Shown piece by piece: positions 18,201-25,439 of a stretch of DNA of 64,000 nt. The position numbers were made by a program, and so were the translations under genes. Each line of letters begins with the position of its first letter. Within the stretch, counting starts at the first letter, position 1. Source of the DNA: Streptomyces kanamyceticus (GTDB taxonomy: Bacteria; Actinomycetota; Actinomycetes; Streptomycetales; Streptomycetaceae); the NCBI RefSeq assembly GCF_008704495.1, contig NZ_CP023699.1, forward strand, positions 7,502,001 through 7,566,000. Direction: 5' to 3'. Under the pieces are notes generated by a model. It was not told the origin of the DNA, did no database searches, and saw nothing but the letters and a program-made list of their open reading frames with translations.

Positions 18201-18371
18201 GCGGCCCGCGAGCTCGACCGCAAGGACCTGCCGGTCGTGACCGCGCCCACCACGCTGTCCTACGAGTTCACGGCCCCGGACGCGGGGGAGGCGTGGGTCG
18301 GGCTGAGCAAGGTGGGGGACGACGGCACGGCGGAGTTCGTGTTGGACGGGTTCGTCGTGACGGAACTCTGA
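15279..18371 (+). CDS. Endo-alpha-N-acetylgalactosaminidase, GH101
   Basis: 1030 residues. The N-terminus has a twin-arginine type signal ('SRRAVVATGAIAGMGVAVG', ending at 'SAFAQG'). A beta-sandwich domain comes first, an EF-hand-like loop 'DRNGDGKVDWQDA' near residue 282, then the catalytic barrel with 'LYIDVF' (Asp462, likely nucleophile) and 'TTEWGHG' (Glu488, likely acid/base), 'WGEHEIAFFG' further on, and two C-terminal galactose-binding-like beta domains (about 705-860 and 865-1030). GH101 enzymes remove the core-1 disaccharide from Ser/Thr O-glycans (family knowledge). ATG 15279 follows an AACGAGGAG site. Size is small compared with streptococcal members, which carry cell-wall anchors. 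Confidence 0.9.
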   Translation: MVPSDTSGPSRRAVVATGAIAGMGVAVGTGGSAFAQGARGRRADEVVLRSADLEVRVATAFPRVVSYTDRASGAVLHGRTDAVGTVLIDDAEHTPKVTADPGRSRIAYVLAFDGGTRVDVEIAVEGRRVHWRVTKIAETDALRIGTLRVPGLALLSVRSDQPGAALLAAKVQLDKAKSGDTLVQPTKDTPTEAATGCAYAVVAHDELGGAIETNTVYDKPTTEAGTTWENGRLWRETVKTGDYVEARLIPGQWTHRAATAPAGATEPLPYATVVITGDRNGDGKVDWQDAAIALRDIMVTPLGADEQHLRVVPHIPFNFASQATNPFLATLDNVKRIHLATDGLRQYTLLKGYQSEGHDSAHPDYADNYNERAGGLKDLNTLVRAGRKWNSDFSVHVNATESYPVANAFSEKLVDKSNKQWDWLDQSYRIDQRRDLVSGDIVKRFADLRAQTDKGLNTLYIDVFRESGWTSDRLQRAFREQGWTITTEWGHGFERSAIWSHWATEPDYGGDTSRGINSRLIRFVRNHQKDVFADKWPTLLGIARMGNFEGWVGKTDWTAFYDLIWTHSLPAKYLQAYPIKTWGEHEIAFFGAGATTVSDASGKRRITTEGRVVYEDGRYLLPWEPRKAHDPAKLYHYNPAGGSSSWQVPRAWASRSRVALYRLTDQGRVFDSYVSVVGGKVTLKATAKQPYVVYRERAAELPDPRWGEATPLHDPGFHSGNLKGWQVSGPATVRRSELGDYELVVGAGGAASVAQRLTRLKAGSYVASVQVEVGEKAGERRRAALEVSTADGVTAANFTETSTAGNYVAADRKHGTRFQRMFTFFTVPEGGGTVRLALRAAAGDARVRFDNVRVTEAGRPAAKPRGTLVREDFEHVPQGWGPFVKGDAGDVTDPRTHIAQRHAPFTQRGWNGKEIDDVIDGSNSLKSRGENTGLVYRTVPHTVRFTPGKRYRVSFRYENEKAGQYVWVSAVDEPAARELDRKDLPVVTAPTTLSYEFTAPDAGEAWVGLSKVGDDGTAEFVLDGFVVTEL

Positions 18372-18373
18372 TC

Positions 18374-18399
18374 CGGAGCCGGTGTCATCACCGGCTCCG
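18374..18399 (+). terminator. First terminator hairpin after GH101
   Basis: 11-bp perfect stem CGGAGCCGGTG / CACCGGCTCCG with TCAT loop, directly after the stop codon. Confidence 0.7.
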
Positions 18400-18408
18400 C
18401 CGAGTTCG

Positions 18409-18456
18409 TCCTCAAACGCCGGACGGGCTATTCATAGCCCGTCCGGCGTTTGAGGA
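18409..18456. terminator. Bidirectional terminator between GH101 and GH35 genes
   Basis: Perfect 22-bp stem (18409-18430 / 18435-18456) with loop TTCA. It separates convergent genes and can serve both. A third small hairpin, CTGGGGC-GGA-GCCCCAG, follows at 18464-18480. This stem sequence type is frequent between Streptomyces genes. Confidence 0.88.
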
Positions 18457-18487
18457 CCGGGGTCTGGGGCGGAGCCCCAGAAGGCCC

Positions 18488-20242
18488 TCAGCCCAACTCG
18501 ACCCGCTCCCCGCCCCCCTCCAGCTCCAGCACCCACACCTCGTTCGCCCCCGCCCGCAGCACAGGGCCGGGAACGTACAGCGAGGTCTGCGGGCCCACCC
18601 CCCAGTACCGCCCCAGGTTGAAGCCGTTCACCCACACGAACCCCCGTGTCCAGCCGGGGAGTTCGAGGGACGCGTCGCCGGGGGAGTCGACCTCGATCAC
18701 GCCCCGGTACAGGCCGGGGCGTGACTCCGACGAACCGGTCGCCGGAACGCCCCGTACCGCCGACGGCACGTCGAACGCGTCGAGCCGGAGGCCGCGCGCC
18801 CGCACCCCGTGCAGGTACTGGCGTTCGTGCAGGATTCCGCCGGTGATGCCCTTGGACTCACCCGTGCGGGGGCCGTAGTTGACCCTACCCAGGGACTCCA
18901 CCCACAGCTCCACGCGCGCGTGCCCGGCCACGGGGGTCTCCAGGGCCGGTGCGTCCTCGGTCAGGACACCGGCCCGTCGCCCGTCGACGTACGCCACCGC
19001 CCGGTCCCGCAGGCCCCGCACGCTCAGGGGGTAGGGGCGGCGCGGGCCCGGCACGGTCAGCGCGTAGCGGACCAGGCCGCGGTCCACGTCGAGGTCCTCG
19101 AACGTGGGCGGGACGGCGTGCTCGGTCTCCGGGGTGCCGAGCGACTCCAGGACGGTGTCGAGCGATGACCAGTCCGTGAGGGACGCCGACGCGGGGGAGC
19201 CGAGGGCGGGCGGGGGAGCGGGCGGCTCGGGCAGGGGTCCTGACGCGTACTCCGCGAGGACCTCCCTGAAGCGCCAGAACTTCGCCGTCGGGCGGCCGAA
19301 CTCGTCGACGGGCGCGTCGTAGTCGTACGACGTCACATCGGGCTGCAGCTCCCCGTCGTGCAGCGCGCCTCCGCCCCGGTTGGCGCCCGCCCAGCCCGCG
19401 AAGTTCGTGCCGCCGTGCGCCATGTAGAGGTTCACGGAGGCGCCGCACTCCAGGATCTCGCGCAGCGCCGCGGCCGCGTCGTCGGCGTCCCGTACGACGT
19501 GGTCGGCGCCCCAGTGGTCGAACCAGCCGCACCAGAACTCCATGCACATCAGCGGCCCCTTGGGGCGGTGGGCGCGGAGCGTCTCGAACGCCTTCCGCGC
19601 CCCCGACCCGAAGTTGGCCGTCGCCAGGACGCCCGGCACCGAACCGCCGGTCAGCATGTGGTCCTCGGGCCCGTCCGAGGTGAACAGGGGAACCGTCACC
19701 CCCTCGGCGCGCAGCAGGTCCGCGAGGTGGCGCAGATACACCTGGTCCGAGCCGTAACTGCCGTACTCGTTCTCGACCTGCACCATGATCACCGGGCCGC
19801 CGTCACCGCCCCGGCCGTGCTGGCGCGCCACCACCTGCGGCAGCAGCCGCCGGAACCAGCGGTCCACATGCCCCAGGTACTCCTCGTCGCGGGTACGCGC
19901 GCGTGCCCCCACCGCACCGGTCAGCCAGTGCGGAAGGCCGCCGTTCTCCCACTCCGCGCAGATGTAGGGGCCCGGACGGACGATCGCCCACAGGCCCGCC
20001 TCGTGCGCCGCGTCCAGGAACCGGCCGAGCGCCCCGACGTCGTGGAACGTGCCGGGGCGCGGCTCGTGCAGGTTCCACGGGACGTACGTCTCCACGCAGT
20101 TGAGCCCCATCGCCCGCAGCATGGCGAGGCGGTGCCCCCACTGCGCCTCGTGCACCCGGAAGTAGTGCAGCGCGCCGGAGAGCAGCCGCACAGGGCGTCC
20201 CTCCAGCTCGAAATCGTCCTCGCCGACCCTGAACCCGTCCAT
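18488..20242 (-). CDS. Beta-galactosidase, GH35
   Basis: 584 residues, ATG 20242 after GAGAGGA; an upstream extension to 20332 lacks a ribosome site. Glycoside hydrolase family 35: N-terminal TIM barrel with 'SGALHYFRV', 'YVPWNLHEP', 'RPGPYICAEWENGGLP', acid/base Glu159 in 'VENEYGSYG' and nucleophile Glu235 in 'MEFWCGWFDHWG', plus 'MAHGGTNFAGWAGAN'. The C-terminal third holds jelly-roll domains ending in 'GWTRGFVWVNGFNLGRYW'. No signal peptide, so it acts inside the cell on imported galactosides. A divergent AraC-type regulator lies 128 bp away and probably controls it. Confidence 0.95.
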   Translation of the reverse strand: MDGFRVGEDDFELEGRPVRLLSGALHYFRVHEAQWGHRLAMLRAMGLNCVETYVPWNLHEPRPGTFHDVGALGRFLDAAHEAGLWAIVRPGPYICAEWENGGLPHWLTGAVGARARTRDEEYLGHVDRWFRRLLPQVVARQHGRGGDGGPVIMVQVENEYGSYGSDQVYLRHLADLLRAEGVTVPLFTSDGPEDHMLTGGSVPGVLATANFGSGARKAFETLRAHRPKGPLMCMEFWCGWFDHWGADHVVRDADDAAAALREILECGASVNLYMAHGGTNFAGWAGANRGGGALHDGELQPDVTSYDYDAPVDEFGRPTAKFWRFREVLAEYASGPLPEPPAPPPALGSPASASLTDWSSLDTVLESLGTPETEHAVPPTFEDLDVDRGLVRYALTVPGPRRPYPLSVRGLRDRAVAYVDGRRAGVLTEDAPALETPVAGHARVELWVESLGRVNYGPRTGESKGITGGILHERQYLHGVRARGLRLDAFDVPSAVRGVPATGSSESRPGLYRGVIEVDSPGDASLELPGWTRGFVWVNGFNLGRYWGVGPQTSLYVPGPVLRAGANEVWVLELEGGGERVELG

Positions 20243-20297
20243 CGTGTCCTCTCGCTCACGTACTGCTCGCCCACGATCACCTCTGGCGGGCGGCAGG

Positions 20298-20307
20298 GTC
20301 CATGGAC
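20298..20307. promoter_or_regulatory. Palindrome GTCCATGGAC between GH35 and araC genes
   Basis: Perfect 10-bp palindrome (extended on one side to TTTGTCCATGGAC) in the divergent promoter region; a weak operator candidate. Confidence 0.3.
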
Positions 20308-20370
20308 AAAGATCGAGCCGGGTTGGACGCAAAGAGCGGGCCAGCGGCCGGACGAAAGGGGCGGAAGCGG

Positions 20371-21279
20371 ATGTACCACACGTGGATGCGGTATTTCACT
20401 CCCAGCCCGGCCCACCACCGGCTCGGCCTCGCCTGTCTCGGCGTCGGCCTGCAGCACGGCCTCCTGCCCACCGTGGGCCCCCGCACCCTCGACCACCACG
20501 TCGCCGTCGTCGTCAGCGCGGGCGGCGGCTGGTTCCGCGGCCCCGACGGCAGGCGTACGACGGTGACCGCACCCGCCCTGATCTGGCTCACCCCCGGCGT
20601 CCGCCACCACTACGGGCCCGACCCCGACACCGGCTGGGACGAGTGCTTCGTCGACTTCACCGGACCCGCCACCGCCACGTACACCGAACTCGGCTACATC
20701 GAACCCACCCGCCCCGTCGTGCCCCTCTCCGACGCGGCGGGCGCCCGCGCCGCCGTCAGCCGCATCGCCCGCGCCGCCCGCCGCGGCAACCCGCTCCTCG
20801 AAGTCGAGACGGGCGCCGCCGTCCACGAACTCCTCGTCGCCCTGCGCCGCGCCCGCGCCGACATCGCCCCCGACGGCGACCCCGTCCTCCAGGCCCTGGC
20901 CCGCGACGCCTTCCAGCCGCTGTCCGTCGCCGAACACGCCGCACGGCACGGCATGACCCCCGCCGAGCTGCGCACCGCCGTACGCCGCGGCGCGGGCTGC
21001 AGCCCCAAGGACTACCTCCTCGGCATCCGCCTCGGCCGCGCCAAGGAACTCCTCGCCGCCACCGAACTGCCCGTCGCCGCCGTCGCCCGCCGCGTCGGCT
21101 ACGACGACCCCGCGTACTTTTCACGCCTTTTCACCCGCCGCGTGGGCATGGCCCCCGTCCGCTTCCGCGAACAGCAGGGAAGGGCCGTACCCGGCGGCTG
21201 GTCACAGCAGATACCCGACCCCGAGCACCCGCCGATTTTGCGCTCTTCCGCCGCCGGGGGCACCACCGGGGCAACGTAG
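20371..21279 (+). CDS. AraC family transcriptional regulator
   Basis: 302 residues from ATG 20371, preceded by GGCGGAAGCGG; an ATG at 20302 would add 23 residues of low quality. N-terminal cupin-like sensing domain ('VVSAGGGWFRGPDG', 'LIWLTPGVRHHYGPDP') and C-terminal double helix-turn-helix (about residues 195-275) with 'LSVAEHAARHGMTPAEL' and 'LPVAAVARRVGYDDPAYFSR', then 'FTRRVGMAPVRFR', the AraC signature. Its position opposite the GH35 gene suggests it senses a sugar and activates beta-galactosidase synthesis (inference). Stops 11 bp before the chorismate mutase start. Confidence 0.92.
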   Translation: MYHTWMRYFTPSPAHHRLGLACLGVGLQHGLLPTVGPRTLDHHVAVVVSAGGGWFRGPDGRRTTVTAPALIWLTPGVRHHYGPDPDTGWDECFVDFTGPATATYTELGYIEPTRPVVPLSDAAGARAAVSRIARAARRGNPLLEVETGAAVHELLVALRRARADIAPDGDPVLQALARDAFQPLSVAEHAARHGMTPAELRTAVRRGAGCSPKDYLLGIRLGRAKELLAATELPVAAVARRVGYDDPAYFSRLFTRRVGMAPVRFREQQGRAVPGGWSQQIPDPEHPPILRSSAAGGTTGAT

Positions 21280-21282
21280 GCT
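21277..21282 (+). promoter_or_regulatory. -10-like TAGGCT immediately before chorismate mutase
   Basis: TAGGCT ends 8 nt before ATG 21291, where a transcript would start at or next to the start codon. No Shine-Dalgarno is present, consistent with a leaderless mRNA. Confidence 0.5.
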
Positions 21283-21290
21283 CGTCCACC

Positions 21291-21635
21291 ATGACCACCA
21301 GCCACACGAGCGACACGAACGGCGCGGCCGCCCCCGAAGGACAGGACGAGAGCGTGCGCGCCGAACTGTCCCGCCTGCGCGAGAGCATCGACAACATCGA
21401 CGCGGCCGTCGTCCACATGCTCGCCGAACGCTTCAAATGCACCCAGCAGGTCGGCCACCTCAAGGCCAACCACCACCTGCCGCCCGCCGACCCGGCCCGC
21501 GAGGCCCGCCAGATCGCCCGCCTGCGCGAACTCGCCGAGAACGCCAGGCTCGATCCCGCGTTCGCCGAGAAGCTGCTCAACTTCATCATCGCCGAGGTGA
21601 TCCGCCACCACGAGACGATCGCCAAGTCGTCCTGA
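21291..21635 (+). CDS. Chorismate mutase, AroQ type
   Basis: 114 residues, a free-standing all-helical mutase converting chorismate to prephenate in Phe/Tyr synthesis. The core begins at about residue 20 with 'LSRLRESIDNIDAAVVHMLAERFK', carrying the first catalytic Arg and the helix-1 signature; 'HLKANHHLPPADPAREARQ' supplies the Lys and Arg/Glu of the active site; 'FAEKLLNFIIAEVIRHHE' is the last helix. Length fits a cytoplasmic AroQ with a disordered 20-residue N-terminus. No Shine-Dalgarno; see the TAGGCT element. No other aromatic genes are adjacent. Confidence 0.93.
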   Translation: MTTSHTSDTNGAAAPEGQDESVRAELSRLRESIDNIDAAVVHMLAERFKCTQQVGHLKANHHLPPADPAREARQIARLRELAENARLDPAFAEKLLNFIIAEVIRHHETIAKSS

Positions 21636-21716
21636 CCGCCACGTCGGCACAGCGGCAGGACCCGCCCGTCACGGGGCCCGGGACCCGGGTCCTACACCGA
21701 TGTCGGTGCCATCGGG

Positions 21717-21722
21717 CAGCAT
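21717..21722 (+). promoter_or_regulatory. -10-like CAGCAT immediately before pepN
   Basis: CAGCAT followed by 6 nt and ATG 21729, the spacing of a leaderless promoter. There is no good -35 hexamer. Confidence 0.35.
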
Positions 21723-21728
21723 GGGGCC

Positions 21729-24248
21729 ATGCCCGTACTGACGCGCGACGAAGCGCAGACCCGTGCCCAGCTCATCGACGTCCACCGGTACACGGTCCAG
21801 ATCGACCTCACCCAGGCCGCGGACCCCGGAGCCGACACCTTCGACTCCCGTACCGTCATCCGGTTCAGCGCCCTCGCGGACGGCGCCACCTTCGTCGAGC
21901 TCAAGCCCGCCGAGCTGCGCTCCGTCACCCTCGACGGAAAGAAGCTCGACCCCGCGGGCCTCACGGACAACCGCCTCGCGCTCGAAGGCCTCACCACGGG
22001 CGAACACGAACTGCGCGTCGACGCCACCATGCGCTACTCCCGCACCGGCGAAGGCATGCACCGCTTCACCGACCCCACCGACGGTGAGACCTACACCTAC
22101 ACCCAGCTCTTCATGGAAGACGTCCAGCGCGTCTTCGCCGCCTTCGACCAGCCCGACCTGAAGGCGGTCTTCGACCTCTCCGTCACCGCGCCCGAGGGCT
22201 GGACCGTCCTCGCCAACGGCGTCACGGAGCACCTCGGCGACGGGACGTGGCAGGCCGCGGCCACCCCGCTCATCTCCACCTACCTCGTCGCCGTCGCCGC
22301 GGGCCCCTGGCACTCCGTGCGCACCGAACACCGCGGACTGCCCTTCGGCATCCACTGCCGCCGCTCGCTCGCCCCCTTCATGGACGCCGACGCCGACGAA
22401 ATCCTCGACATCACGCGCGCGTGCTTCGACCGGTACCACGAGAAGTTCGACGAGCCCTACCCCTTCGACTCCTACGACCAGGCGTTCGTCCCCGAGTTCA
22501 ACGCCGGCGCGATGGAGAACCCCGGACTCGTCACCTTCCGCGACGAATTCATCTACCGCTCCGCCGTCACCGACACCGAGCGCCAGACCCGCGCCATGGT
22601 CATCGCCCACGAGATGGCCCACATGTGGTTCGGCGACCTCGTCACCCTCAGGTGGTGGGACGACATCTGGCTGAACGAGTCCTTCGCCGAGTACATGGGC
22701 TTCCAGACCACCGCCGAAGCCACCCGCTTCAAGGACCCCTGGACCGACTTCGGCGTCGCCCGCAAGTCCTGGGGATACGACGCCGACCAGCGGCCCTCCA
22801 CCCACCCCGTCGCCCCCGACCCGGACGCCGTGCCCGACACCGCGTCCGCCATGCTCAACTTCGACGGCATCTCCTACGCCAAGGGCGCCTCCGCGCTGCG
22901 CCAACTCGTCGCCTGGCTCGGCGAGAAGGACTTCCTGGCGGGCATCAACACCCACTTCGCCCGGCACAAGTTCGCCAACGCCACCCTCGCCGACTTCATC
23001 GAATCCCTCGCCCACGCCACCGACCGCGACGTGCACGCCTGGGCCGCCGACTGGCTGCGCACCACCGGCGTCGACACCCTCACCTCACACGTCGAGGACG
23101 AGGGCCGCCACTGGACGCTCACCGTCGACCGCGCGGGCGGCCGCCCCCACCGCATCGCCGTCGGCGTCTACGACCGCGACCTCGCCGACGCCCGCACCCT
23201 GGTCCTGCGCGAACGCTTCGAGACGGACCTGCCCGCGACCACCGCCGCCGCCGAATCCCGCGACGGCGGACGCCCCGCCCTGATCGTCCCCAACGACCAG
23301 GACCTCACCTACGCCAAGATCCGCCTCGACGAGACGTCCATGGAGACCGCCCTGCGCGGCATCTCCGGCGTCCCCGACGCCCTCACCCGCGCCGTCCTGT
23401 GGAACAGCCTGCGCGACATGGTCCGCGACGGTGAACTCGACGGCGCCGACTACCTTCAGGCCGCCCTCGTCCACCTCCCCGAAGAGAGCGACCTCGCCGT
23501 CGTCCAGGGCGTCCTGACCTTCGCCACCGCCCACATCGCGGGCCGCTTCGCCACCCCCGAGGACCGGCCCGCCGCCCTCGCCACCCTCGGCGAGCTCTGC
23601 CGCGACCTGATCCGCCGCACCGAGGACGGCACCAACCCCGGACTGCGCCTGACCGCGGTGCGCGGCGCCATCGACGTCGCCACCCGGCCCGAGCCGCTGC
23701 GCGCCTGGCTCACCGAAGGCACCGTGCCCGGCGGCCCCGAACTCGACCCCGAGCTGCGCTGGCGCGCCCTGGCCAGGCTCGCCGTCCTCGGCGCCACCGA
23801 CGAGGCCGCCATCGCCGCCGAACTCGACAGGGACCCGAGCGCCACCGGCCAGGAAGGCGCCGCCCGCTGCCGCGCCGCACTGCCCGAACCGGCCGCCAAA
23901 CAGGCCGCCTGGGAGGCGATGTTCACCTCCGACGACCTGTCCAACTACCTCTTCACCGCCACCGCGCAAGGCTTCTGGCAGCCCGAACAGGCCGACCTCG
24001 TCAGGGAGTACGTCCCCCGCTTCTACCAGGACGCGGTCGCACTCGCCGACCGGCGCGGCCCCGCCATGGCCGAGGCCGCGGGACGCCACGCCTTCCCCAT
24101 GCCGTTCGTGGACGCCGAGACGCTCCGCCTGGGTGAGGAGTGCCTGCGCGACGCGGCACCCACGCCCGCCCTGCGCCGCAAGCTCGCCGACCAACTCGAC
24201 GACCTCGCAAGGGCGTTGCGCGTCCGGCAGAGCACCAGGAGGGGCTGA
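21729..24248 (+). CDS. pepN: Aminopeptidase N
   Basis: 839 residues, M1 family zinc aminopeptidase, normal actinobacterial length (about 850). The exopeptidase motif 'GAMEN' is near residue 260; the zinc site is His294-Glu295-x-x-His298 ('HEMAH') with Glu317 in 'NESFAEY' 18 residues later; the catalytic Tyr region is 'DGISYAKGASALRQL'. The C-terminal 400 residues are the ERAP1-like helical domain. Cytoplasmic, no signal peptide; releases N-terminal amino acids from peptides. ATG 21729 has no clear Shine-Dalgarno, consistent with a leaderless mRNA. Confidence 0.97.
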   Translation: MPVLTRDEAQTRAQLIDVHRYTVQIDLTQAADPGADTFDSRTVIRFSALADGATFVELKPAELRSVTLDGKKLDPAGLTDNRLALEGLTTGEHELRVDATMRYSRTGEGMHRFTDPTDGETYTYTQLFMEDVQRVFAAFDQPDLKAVFDLSVTAPEGWTVLANGVTEHLGDGTWQAAATPLISTYLVAVAAGPWHSVRTEHRGLPFGIHCRRSLAPFMDADADEILDITRACFDRYHEKFDEPYPFDSYDQAFVPEFNAGAMENPGLVTFRDEFIYRSAVTDTERQTRAMVIAHEMAHMWFGDLVTLRWWDDIWLNESFAEYMGFQTTAEATRFKDPWTDFGVARKSWGYDADQRPSTHPVAPDPDAVPDTASAMLNFDGISYAKGASALRQLVAWLGEKDFLAGINTHFARHKFANATLADFIESLAHATDRDVHAWAADWLRTTGVDTLTSHVEDEGRHWTLTVDRAGGRPHRIAVGVYDRDLADARTLVLRERFETDLPATTAAAESRDGGRPALIVPNDQDLTYAKIRLDETSMETALRGISGVPDALTRAVLWNSLRDMVRDGELDGADYLQAALVHLPEESDLAVVQGVLTFATAHIAGRFATPEDRPAALATLGELCRDLIRRTEDGTNPGLRLTAVRGAIDVATRPEPLRAWLTEGTVPGGPELDPELRWRALARLAVLGATDEAAIAAELDRDPSATGQEGAARCRAALPEPAAKQAAWEAMFTSDDLSNYLFTATAQGFWQPEQADLVREYVPRFYQDAVALADRRGPAMAEAAGRHAFPMPFVDAETLRLGEECLRDAAPTPALRRKLADQLDDLARALRVRQSTRRG

Positions 24249-24280
24249 CGTAGCTCACCCGGCCTAGGTCCCGAGGCCCA

Positions 24281-24293
24281 GGACCACTGGTCC
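24281..24293. promoter_or_regulatory. Palindrome GGACCA-C-TGGTCC upstream of the NmrA-like gene
   Basis: Perfect 13-bp palindrome, 34 bp upstream of a TAGGCT -10-like hexamer (24327-24332). It may be an operator for the NAD(P)-binding protein or a weak terminator for pepN. Confidence 0.35.
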
Positions 24294-24387
24294 CAAACGA
24301 CGATCCGGCGCACCGCGGGCCCGGCCTAGGCTCGATCAAGAGCCGGGCCCGCAGGTCCGGCCGCCACCAGGACCAGAAGGAGCCCCC

Positions 24388-25239
24388 GTGATCGTCGTGA
24401 CCGGCGCCACCGGAAACGTGGGCCGCGCCCTCGTCGGCCAGCTCGCCGCGGAGCGGATACCCGTACGCGCCCTGACCCGCGACCCCGCGCGCGCCCACCT
24501 CCCCGAAGGCGTCGAGACCGCCCGCCTCGACCCGACCGAACCCGCCTCCCTCGCCCCGCTGTTCACCGGAGCGAGCGGCCTCTTCCTCAACCTTCAGGCC
24601 ACCGGAGCGGGCGGCGAGCACACCGCCGCGCTCCTCGAAGCCGCCCGCGCGGGCGGCGTCCGGCACGTCGTCGTCCTCTCCTCCTCCATCGTCGGGGACG
24701 GCGCCGACGAGACCCACCCGCTGTACGTCGCCCACGCCGCCCTGGAAGAGGCCGTACGCGAAGCGGGCTTCGACTGGACCTTCCTGCGCCCCGGCGCCTT
24801 CGCCGCCAACTCCCTGCAATGGGCCGCACAGATCCGCGCGGGCGACACCGTCCGGGGCCCCTTCGCCGACTTCGCGGGCAACCCCATCCACGAAGCCGAC
24901 ATCGCCGCCGTCGCCCTGCGGTCCTTCCTCGACGACACGCACCGGGGCGCCGCCCACCGCCTCACCGGGCCCGAACCCGTGACCCACGAGGAGACCATCC
25001 GCGCCATCGGCCGGGCCATCGGCCGCGACCTGCGATTCGTCGAGATCCCGCCCGAAGAGGTCACCCCCGACATCTTCCCGCACGTACCGCCCGCCATCCT
25101 GCCCGAACTCCTCGCCTCGTTCGGCGAGTTCGTCGGCCGGGCGCCGGAGATCACCACCACCGTCGAGACCGTCACCGGCAGCCCCGCCCGCACCTTCGAG
25201 CAATGGGCACGCGACCACAAGGACGACTTCCGCGGCTGA
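24388..25239 (+). CDS. NmrA-like NAD(P)-binding protein
   Basis: 283 residues, GTG 24388 after AGAAGGAG. Atypical short-chain dehydrogenase fold: Rossmann motif 'VTGATGNVGRALV' at the very N-terminus, 'ALTRDPARA' (the basic residues suggest NADP(H)), 'VVLSSSIVG' and 'LRPGAFAANSL'. The Tyr-x-x-x-Lys pair is absent, as in NmrA/HSCARG redox sensors and QOR2-type quinone reductases. The role is either a redox-sensing regulator partner or a reductase; sequence alone cannot decide. Confidence 0.88.
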   Translation: MIVVTGATGNVGRALVGQLAAERIPVRALTRDPARAHLPEGVETARLDPTEPASLAPLFTGASGLFLNLQATGAGGEHTAALLEAARAGGVRHVVVLSSSIVGDGADETHPLYVAHAALEEAVREAGFDWTFLRPGAFAANSLQWAAQIRAGDTVRGPFADFAGNPIHEADIAAVALRSFLDDTHRGAAHRLTGPEPVTHEETIRAIGRAIGRDLRFVEIPPEEVTPDIFPHVPPAILPELLASFGEFVGRAPEITTTVETVTGSPARTFEQWARDHKDDFRG

Positions 25240-25242
25240 CCT

Positions 25243-25289
25243 CGGGGCGTCGGGGCCTCGGGACCTCGGGGCCTCGGGGCCTCGGGGGG
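25243..25289 (+). repeat. Short tandem repeat of CCTCGGGG(C/A) units
   Basis: About five 9-bp units following the NmrA-like stop codon, ending in a run of G. A small stem CGCCTT / AAGGCG at 25292-25311 follows. It may terminate transcription; such simple repeats can vary between strains. Confidence 0.7.
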
Positions 25290-25439
25290 GGCGCCTTAGC
25301 ACCGCAAGGCGTACCAACACGTTTTCTCCGCACGGCAGTACCACTTTCGGGTTTCGTTCGTTGAGGTATTCGGGCGCGCCGCCCGCGCGACGTACAGGCT
25401 GGTGCCCCTGTACGCGCGCACCCGAAGGACACCCGCCCC

